From Trebouxia sp. TZW2008 (Eukaryota; Chlorophyta; Trebouxiophyceae; Trebouxiales; Trebouxiaceae), in contig BDIU01000030.1 of assembly GCA_002118135.1 (NCBI GenBank), positions 869 to 14,511 of the forward strand: a DNA stretch of 13,643 bases. Direction: 5' to 3'. This document shows, piece by piece, positions 9,101 to 13,643 of this stretch. The position numbers and the translations under genes are program-made. Under the pieces are notes generated by a model. It was not told where the DNA came from. It saw only the letters and a list, made by a program, of their open reading frames with translations, and did not search any database. Position 1 is the stretch's first letter. Every line of letters starts with the position of its first letter.

Positions 9101-9130
9101 TTTACAATGAGATTAAAGGAGACGAAAAGA
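9101..9130 (+). repeat. Representative full copy of dispersed TTTACAATGAGATT element
   Basis: TTTACAATGAGATTAAAGG continues into AGACGAAAAGA. Closely matching copies lie at 5400-5426 (+), 5242-5269 (reverse) and 9851-9877 (+). Shorter ones lie at 2371, 2797 (reverse), 3875 (reverse), 4333 (reverse, clpP leader), 5165, 5208, 5311, 9887 (reverse), 9913 (reverse) and 10598. Several are preceded by AAAAGACGTACG or by CGGG. The element contains ATG and GGAG, which seeds spurious open frames beginning Met-Arg-Leu. Confidence 0.9.
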
Positions 9131-10489
9131 TTCGGGTTTTCGGTTCTAAAAAGGGGAGTATCCGGAACTTCTTCTGGTAAAAAACTTCCCCTTTTTCGGG
9201 TGTAGTCTTTTCGGGGTAGTATCCGGAAAGGGATTACTCCCCTTTTTCGGGTGTAGTCTTTTCGGGGTAGTATCCCTTAGGAGTAAAGGGAAAGGTTTTT
9301 CGGGATACCAGATACCCCCGAAGAGGTACGGCGTACAACACCCCTATACCCCGAAGGGGTACTAGACTTTACCCCTATACCCCGAAGGGGTACTAGACTT
9401 TACCCCTATACCCCGAAGGGGTACTAGACTTTACCCCGAATCTTTTCCCGGATACTACCCGGTACCCCTCCGGGGTATAGGGGTATAGGGGTATAGGGGA
9501 GAAGCTCTTCGTATCCCTTCGAGAAGCTTTTCGAGGTACGGGGAGAAAAGGATTCGTATCCCGAAAAGAGACGAGAAGCTCTTCGTATCCCTTCGATACT
9601 TTTCTCGTATCCCGAAAAAAGGCGAGAAGCTCTTCGTATCCCTTCGTACTAGACTTTACCCCGAAAACCCTTTCCCCGAAAACTGTTTACTTTTGGGGTA
9701 CAAGAGGAGCTTTCCCCGAAAAGATAAAAAGACTTACCTTAATTTAGGAAGGGGTACGGTAAAAGCCTTTACCCTATACCCCGAAAAGGTTTAAACTTTA
9801 CCCCTAAGGGAGACTACCCCGGAAAAGATAAAAAGGCGTACGTATCCCTTTTTCCAATGAGATTAAAGGAGACGAAAAAAGTCTTTCCTCTCATTGTAAA
9901 ACCGCTTCTCTCATCTCATTGTAAAAGAAATCCTTTTTCGGTAAGGGTTTCTCCCCGTACCCCGAAAAAATACGGGGTAGTGTCCAGTAAAAGATTCGGG
10001 GTAGTATCCCTTATGGGTAGTATCCCGAAAAGATACGGGGTAGTATCCAGTACCCGGAAAAAAGTCTCCCCATACGAAGGGATACGAAAAAAGTCTATCG
10101 GGATTTTTTTCGGTAGAACCTTCTCCCGTAAAAAAGTCTCTCGGAATCCTTTTCTCCCCGTAACCCGAGAAAAGCCTACTTTCTTTTCGGGAGACGAAGA
10201 AAGTCTACTTTCTTTTCGGGAGACGAAGAAAGTCGGTAAAAGCTTCGGAAAGTCTAGTACGAAGGGAGACGAAGAAAGTCTACTTTCTTTTCGGGATACG
10301 AAGAAAGTCTACTTTCTTTTCGGGAGACGAGAAAAGTCTACTTTCTTTTCGGGATACGAAGAAAGTCTCCCGGAATCCTTTTCTCCCCGTACCCCGAAGG
10401 GATACGAGAAAAGTCTCCCGGAAAAGCTTCTCGAAGGGATACGAGAAAAGTCTCCCGGTACCCCTCCGGGGTATAGGGGTATAGGGGTA

Positions 10490-10491
10490 NN
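10490..10491. other. Two undetermined bases inside palindromic repeats
   Basis: N N interrupts GGGGTATAGGGGTA and GTACCCGAAGGGG. This is exactly the sort of palindromic sequence where assembly or sequencing fails, so the true length at this point is uncertain. Confidence 0.95.
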
Positions 10492-10839
10492 GTACCCGAA
10501 GGGGTATAGGGGTAGTATCCGGTACCCCTTCGGGGTATAGGGGTATAGGGGAGTATTTTTTTCGGGGTAAGTCTTTTTATCGGATCTTTTTATCGGGTTT
10601 ACAATGAGATTAGAGAATCTTTTCCTAAATAGTTTTCGGGGAAAGTCTTGTACCCCAAAAAGGAAAGACTTTTACTGTATCCCTTCCTAAGTCTTCTTAT
10701 CTTTTCCTAAATAGTTTTCGAGGTAAAAGGTAAGCACGACACGAGATATCTTTCTTCCCCCAAAGAATTACAAGAACAGGTTAGAAAAAAAGTGTTACCT
10801 ATACCTCTGAAAGTGAAAGAAAAAGGTGTTATTTCTTCT

Positions 10840-10954
10840 CAATTTTCTTTCTAAAAGAAAGAGAATTGTACTTGTTTGGTAATATAAAAATGTTTTGTAA
10901 ATCTCTTTAAAAAAAGATTTCTACTACCACTAACAACAATAAAAGAGTGTTGTT
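10840..10954 (-). terminator. Stem-loops downstream of psbH
   Basis: Past the psbH stop (minus strand, 11024-11026) are AACAACA / TGTTGTT (10932-10938 and 10948-10954), a weaker AAATCT / AGATTT (10899-10904 and 10915-10920), and a longer 13-bp stem CAATTTTCTTTCT / AGAAAGAGAATTG (10840-10852 and 10856-10868) that has one mismatch as DNA and a 3-nt loop. Serial hairpins in this position are typical of chloroplast mRNA 3' ends. Confidence 0.6.
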
Positions 10955-11023
10955 TTTTTATTTGACTTATTATATAAATATCTTTTAAAGGGAAAGGTAA
11001 ACCTTTTAGGAACGTTTTTAGAA

Positions 11024-11284
11024 TTAAAAAACCGGTTTCACTTCATCTATAAAAACAGAACTGTTATAAATTTCTAAAATAATTAGTAAAAAAACTAAAA
11101 AGAGAGCCATAAAAACACCCATTATTACAGTAGTTCCCCAACCAGGTGATACTTTACCGTATTCTGAATTTAACGGCCTTAAGATTGTTCCTAGAGTCGT
11201 TTCTTTAGCAGGTGGTAGTGATTTTTCCTTCTCGTTTATATCAATGTCTGGAGATTTTTTGCCAGTGCCGTTAGATTTACACAT
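11024..11284 (-). CDS. psbH: Photosystem II phosphoprotein PsbH
   Basis: 86-residue single-span thylakoid membrane subunit of photosystem II, involved in PSII stability and repair and QA-QB electron transfer. The family core is clear: [20 protein letters not shown] (about 29-48), then WGTTV, a hydrophobic span at about 51-73, and EIYNSS (71-76). The N-terminus ([20 protein letters not shown]) is charged, stroma-facing and unlike other species, as is normal for PsbH; it lacks the Thr-rich start that is phosphorylated in plants. The C-terminus ends DEVKPVF, shorter than the long tail I recall from Chlamydomonas but similar to plants. The ATG at 11282-11284 is the only reasonable start; no Shine-Dalgarno is seen. 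It is divergent to psbN, as in the psbB-psbT-psbN-psbH cluster, but 1.68 kb apart instead of the usual short spacer. Confidence 0.97.
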   Translation of the reverse strand: MCKSNGTGKKSPDIDINEKEKSLPPAKETTLGTILRPLNSEYGKVSPGWGTTVIMGVFMALFLVFLLIILEIYNSSVFIDEVKPVF

Positions 11285-11308
11285 AAAATTTGATAGTTTT
11301 TGATAGAT

Positions 11309-11356
11309 TTTTTACTTTCTGTCATTCTTTTCTTTTTCTCTAATCAATGGTTAACC
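11309..11356 (-). promoter_or_regulatory. psbH leader segment, duplicated further upstream
   Basis: The stretch just upstream of the psbH start (on the plus strand TTTTACTTTCTGTCATT, then TCAATGGTTAAC) recurs at 12379-12425 with the same order of blocks but a diverged centre. This copy is 25 bp from the psbH ATG, so it is probably 5' untranslated region. Its regulatory role is inferred from position only. Confidence 0.45.
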
Positions 11357-11394
11357 GAAAAGGTAAATCAATGAGAAAGATTTTAAAAACGGTT

Positions 11395-11420
11395 TGTCTA
11401 AAGATCTGTTTTTTTAGACA
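11395..11420. repeat. Stem-loop in the psbH upstream region
   Basis: TGTCTAAA (11395-11402) pairs perfectly with TTTAGACA (11413-11420) around a 10-nt loop. It lies about 110 bp upstream of the psbH start and could be part of the leader or a processing site of a longer psbB-cluster transcript. Confidence 0.5.
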
Positions 11421-11542
11421 TAAAAAACTTTAAAAAAAGTCTAATTACTCTAATTACTAAGAAAACATATACCTTTATAAGATATATTTTTAAGAAATTG
11501 GAAGTTTTGTTTCTTCTTCTTTTAACTGAAAAGGAAAGAGTC

Positions 11543-11566
11543 AGGCTTTTATATAGATGAAAGCCG
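11543..11566 (+). terminator. Hairpin followed by a T run
   Basis: GGCTTTT and GAAAGCC surround ATATAGAT, followed by a run of T. On the plus strand it resembles a factor-independent terminator; no plus-strand gene ends here, so it may instead be an RNA-processing structure in the psbH-psbN spacer. AATACCTTTTTT is then repeated twice. Confidence 0.35.
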
Positions 11567-11744
11567 GTTTTTTACCTTTTTTAATACCTTTTTTAATACA
11601 GCCCCTTTTCTTACTGATAAAAGACTAAAGGTTATGAAAAATATAAGACAGGAAGGTATTAAAAAAGTAAAGCTTTTACTCTTTTATTTGTTTTACTTTT
11701 TAAAAGATGTAAAAGATACTGATTTTTTCGCTGCATTCGCTGCA

Positions 11745-12156
11745 GGTACCCGGAAGAAAGTCTCGAAGGGATACGAGAAGCTTCTCGTATCCCGAAAAGA
11801 GACGAGAAGCTCTTCGTATCCCTTGGTATAGGGGTAGTATCCGGAAGGGATACGGTAAAAGATACGGGGTAGTATCCGGTACCCCTTCGGGGTAGTATCC
11901 GGTACCCCTTCGGGGTAGTATCGGTACCCCTTCGGGGTAGTATCCGGAATCCTTTTTACGGTAAAAGCTTCGGAAAGTCTAGTACGAAGGGATACGAGAA
12001 GCTTCTCCCGGTACCCCGAAAAGCTTCGGTAAGGGGTATAGGGGTAGTATCCGGTACCCCTTCGGGGTATAGGGGTAGTATCCGGTACCCCTTCGGGGTA
12101 GTATCCGGTACCCCTTCGGGGTAGTATCCCTTCGGGGTATAGGGATACAGGGATTT
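11745..12156. repeat. Palindromic repeat block inserted between psbH and psbN
   Basis: About 0.4 kb of the same GC-rich words embedded in the otherwise AT-rich psbH-psbN spacer. It begins GGTACCCGGAAG right after GCTGCATTCGCTGCA and ends at GGGATACAGGG before unique sequence. It includes a perfect 26-bp palindrome at 11768-11793 (half site GGGATACGAGAAG) and at least six TACCCCTTCGGGGTA hairpins. Sharp edges on both sides indicate insertion of a pre-formed block rather than local drift. Minus-strand frames crossing it are read-through artefacts. Confidence 0.88.
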
Positions 12157-12378
12157 GTACCAACAGCAAGGATGAAAACCTTTCATTGAAAGCTTTTTCT
12201 CCTCTTTTGTATTGCCCGTCATGTAAACATAACGGTAATACTTATCCGGGTCAATAGATTGATCTTTACCCACACCGTTGTCTCTCGGAACTTTTCTTTA
12301 CTCGTCTCTTCTTGTTTTTTATAATAATAAAAGCTTTACACATATATAATAGTAAAAGTTTGATAATTTATTCTCTAG
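12157..12378. other. Unique spacer segment with a short coding-like frame
   Basis: Non-repetitive and less AT-rich than its surroundings over 12157-12297. On the minus strand one frame is open from 12297 (just after an in-frame stop) into the repeat block and includes VPRDNGVGKDQSIDPDKYYR and MKGFHPCCWYKSL. I do not recognise a protein. There is no good ATG at its head (GTG at 12271-12273, ATG further in), and its end is made of repeats. It may be the relic of a gene cut by the repeat block, or chance. Confidence 0.35.
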
Positions 12379-12425
12379 TTTTTACTTTCTGTCATTTTTT
12401 GTTCCTATTGTTTACTCAATGGTTA
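12379..12425. repeat. Second copy of the psbH leader segment
   Basis: TTTTACTTTCTGTCATTTTT, then a diverged centre, then CTCAATGGTTA, matching 11309-11356 in the same orientation. The copies flank the inserted repeat block at a distance, so a duplication linked to the insertion is possible. Confidence 0.6.
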
Positions 12426-12434
12426 CAAGATTTT

Positions 12435-12499
12435 ACTCTCTTTCGGTTAACCATCAATGGTTAACGGAAGGGGGGTAAAATTGTTAACCGAAAGAAAGT
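12435..12499. repeat. Nested inverted repeats around GTTAAC
   Basis: Two overlapping palindromic systems. The outer arms 12435-12451 and 12483-12499 pair at 16 of 17 positions (TTTCGGTTAAC with GTTAACCGAAA). An inner perfect palindrome GTTAACCAT / ATGGTTAAC lies at 12446-12454 and 12457-12465. The left arm is shared, so the two folds exclude each other. Further GTTAACCGAAA copies lie at 11350 and 12845. Confidence 0.75.
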
Positions 12500-12540
12500 G
12501 AGACAAACAAAATTATATGGCAAATTATATGTTTCTTTAT

Positions 12541-12600
12541 ATAACACCTTGACCTTTTCTTCTTTTTTTTAGTAGTAAAAAAAGGTCTCTAAGGTATTAT
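12541..12600. repeat. Imperfect long stem-loop in the psbN upstream region
   Basis: ATAACACCTTGACCTTTT on the left is imperfectly mirrored by AAAAGGTCTCTAAGGTATTAT on the right, closing over T- and A-tracts with AGTAGT near the centre. It could form a long AU-rich hairpin in RNA. Confidence 0.5.
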
Positions 12601-12708
12601 ATTACTAAAAAAAGAGATAAAAAGGCTTCTAAACCTGTTTTTAAAATGTTCACCTTTTTTGTTGTTTTTTTCTTTTTTAGCTGAAAAAGCAGGTTTAAGA
12701 CTCTTATT

Positions 12709-12740
12709 CTTGTTATATTCTTGTTATATTCTTGTTATAT
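12709..12740. repeat. Tandem 11-bp repeat
   Basis: CTTGTTATATT occurs at 12709-12719 and 12720-12730, with ten bases of a third copy at 12731-12740. It lies about 225 bp upstream of psbN. The repeated TTATAT could act as a promoter-like -10 element, but I cannot support a specific promoter. Confidence 0.8.
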
Positions 12741-12753
12741 AACCCGAGGAGAT

Positions 12754-12826
12754 AAAGAGGAGAGAAAAAGGAGAAACAAATCTTGTTAGGTTGGTTATTT
12801 TTGTTGTTTCTCCTTTCCCTCTTTTT
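12754..12826. repeat. Stem-loop upstream of psbN
   Basis: GGAGAAACAA (12770-12779) pairs exactly with TTGTTTCTCC (12804-12813), and the stem extends imperfectly outwards (AAAGAGG with CCCTCTTT). The loop is about 24 nt. It may be in the psbN leader or in the antisense part of the cluster transcript. Confidence 0.6.
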
Positions 12827-12963
12827 AGTATTTAGAGACTTATTGTTAACCGAAAAGACACAACAAATTGTTACTGGTTGATATTGGTCAAAACCTATCA
12901 GGATTCTCAAATCAAGAAGCTCCTAAATCTTATGTTGTTTTAAATCTTTTATTGCTAATAATT

Positions 12964-13098
12964 ATGGAAAGTCCTGCTTTTTTCTACACCATTTTCTTAT
13001 GGTGTTTTCTTTTAAGTATTACTGGTTATTCTATTTATGTAGGTTTTGGCCCACCATCAAAACAACTCCGAGACCCTTTTGAAGATCACGAAGACTAA
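12964..13098 (+). CDS. psbN: Photosystem II assembly protein PsbN
   Basis: 44-residue thylakoid membrane protein needed for assembly and repair of photosystem II, though not a subunit of the mature complex. The sequence is typical of green algae: MESPAF, a hydrophobic span at about 5-27, then [18 protein letters not shown], the highly conserved C-terminus. I chose the ATG at 12964 because it gives the family length and the MESPAF start; the in-frame ATG at 12868 would add an unconserved extension. It is transcribed opposite to psbH, matching the antisense placement of psbN between psbT and psbH in green plastids. By that order psbT and psbB should follow beyond the right end on the minus strand; no psbT is seen up to 13643. 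Confidence 0.98.
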   Translation: MESPAFFYTIFLWCFLLSITGYSIYVGFGPPSKQLRDPFEDHED

Positions 13099-13143
13099 AT
13101 AGTAATACGTTTGTTTCTTTTAAACAATTTTTAGAGTACAACC

Positions 13144-13200
13144 ATAAAAACAAAAAAACATTTCCTGTGTTTTTATTTCTTTTTTTTCTATAAAAAAAGA
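13144..13200 (+). terminator. Stem-loops downstream of psbN
   Basis: About 45 bp past the psbN stop, ATAAAAACA (13144-13152) pairs with TGTTTTTAT (13168-13176), followed at once by a second T-tract/A-tract hairpin (CTTTTTTTT with TAAAAAAAG, about 13179-13200). This is the usual chloroplast 3'-end architecture. If psbT is transcribed from the other strand, the same DNA may also shape the psbT-psbH transcript. Confidence 0.55.
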
Positions 13201-13314
13201 AGAGGATTGGCGTACATTGCTTTTTTTTTATTTTTTATAAATATCCTTTCTTCTTTTTTGTACAAAAAGAAAAGGGATACTACGTACGTTGCTTTTCTCC
13301 CCTACTTTTTTGTT

Positions 13315-13643
13315 TTGTGCGAAGGTAATGGTTGTGTGAATGCAGTACCCAAGAAAAGATAAAAAGACCCGATAATCCCAGTACCTAGAAAAGATAAAAA
13401 GATGAAAAACTAAAAAAAGTTACTTCTTTAGGGTACAAAGGGGCTAAAAAGATAATTTCTGAAAACTATTTCCCTAAAAAGACCTTTTCTACCTTTTCTA
13501 TAAGAGATAAAAAGACCCGATAAAAAGACAAAGGGATACGGTAAAAGAGCCGACGGTAAAAAAGACGAAATGGCTTTTCCCTATACCCCGAAGGGATACT
13601 ACCCCGAAGGGGTACCGGATACTACCCCTATACCCCTTCGGGG
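13315..13643. repeat. Repeat block IV (runs off the right end)
   Basis: It begins at TTGTGCGAAGG and holds degenerate AGAAAAGATAAAAAGA words, sharpening to canonical CCCCGAAGGGGTACCGGATAC copies by 13585. It is truncated by the window end. No psbT or other gene is visible in it. Confidence 0.8.

Larger units (their letters stand above)
9000..10720. repeat. Large palindromic repeat block III
   Basis: Third mosaic of the same words, starting degenerate (9000-9330), then ACTAGACTTTACCCC / CCCCGAAGGGGT tandems (9340-9440), then GGGATACGAGAAAAGTCTC and CTACTTTCTTTTCGGGAGAC units (10180-10370), ending in AAATAGTTTTCG-type degenerate copies. It carries four copies of the TTTACAATGAGATT family (9101, 9851, about 9887 and 9913) plus one at 10598. 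The plus-strand frame at 9857-10540 starts at the ATG inside one of these copies and has no recognisable product. Two undetermined bases occur at 10490-10491. Confidence 0.88.

Noticed and set aside
9857..10540. 227-codon plus-strand open frame starting MRLKETKK
   Set aside because: The ATG is part of the dispersed ACAATGAGATTAAAGGAGACG element, and similar starts appear at other copies. The rest is repeats and crosses the undetermined bases.
11634..11831. 65-codon plus-strand frame with a Leu/Phe/Tyr-rich stretch
   Set aside because: The first part could pass for a small membrane protein, but it matches no known plastid protein and the second half is the inserted repeat block.
12868..12963. 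N-terminal extension of psbN from the in-frame ATG at 12868
   Set aside because: PsbN is about 43-44 residues and starts MES or MET in green plastids. The extension is unconserved, and the ATG at 12964 fits the family.
13099..13643. psbT expected next to psbN
   Set aside because: I looked on both strands for the short PsbT hydrophobic protein between psbN and the window end and found only hairpins and repeats. If the cluster is intact, psbT lies outside.
1..13643. CRISPR-like array
   Set aside because: Repeats are palindromic, vary in spacing and lack uniform unique spacers. No cas-like gene is present and the gene content is plastid.

Overview
This window looks like plastid DNA from a green alga, most likely a chlamydomonadalean (Chlorophyceae) with a very inflated, repeat-packed plastome. 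Three recognisable plastid proteins (ClpP, PsbH, PsbN) and one plastid-type tRNA are the only genes I can support. They occupy roughly 1.1 kb of 13.6 kb. The PsbN and PsbH sequences are typical of green plastids, and psbN stands divergent to psbH as in the conserved psbB-psbT-psbN-psbH cluster. Giant repeat-rich plastomes of this style are known from Haematococcus and Volvox. The short ClpP, without the large insertion known from Chlamydomonas, argues mildly against a Chlamydomonas/Volvox-type source. The exact species is an inference I cannot prove.

Layout. 1-360: GC-rich palindromic repeats. 361-830: AT-rich island with no gene seen. 831-4226: a long block of palindromic repeats built from a few words (GGGGTAGTATCC, GGTACCCCGAAAAGATAC, GGGATACGAGAAAAGTCTC, TACCCCTTCGGGGTA), becoming degenerate after about 3600. 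4227-4326: four tandem 25-bp units directly ahead of clpP (4364-4957, +), which is followed by three consecutive stem-loops. 5086-7823: a second large palindromic block. 7985-8119: a strong hairpin and a tRNA gene with anticodon GUC on the minus strand. 8120-8850: AT-rich island without a supported gene. 8851-8987: an array with a 10-bp period. 9000-10720: a third repeat block containing two undetermined bases. 10730-13314: the psbH (minus) and psbN (plus) island, with a 0.4-kb palindromic block inserted between the two divergent genes. 13315-13643: repeats resume.

How the parts relate. ClpP is the catalytic subunit of the stromal Clp protease. PsbH is a photosystem II subunit and PsbN a photosystem II assembly factor. 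No new protein-coding system is visible: the many long open frames in the repeat blocks are by-products of stop-poor repeats. The points most worth a second look are in the non-coding DNA and the tRNA. They are a tRNA with an Asp anticodon on what looks like a tRNA-Gly body; a TTCGCAC motif facing inward at the edges of the gene islands, so that repeat blocks look bounded by inverted termini; repeat hairpins whose loops stay within the UNCG tetraloop class (TTCG and TCCG); a second dispersed family (TTTACAATGAGATTAAAGG) with one copy just ahead of the clpP start; and a GTTAACCGAAA family confined to the psbH-psbN spacer.
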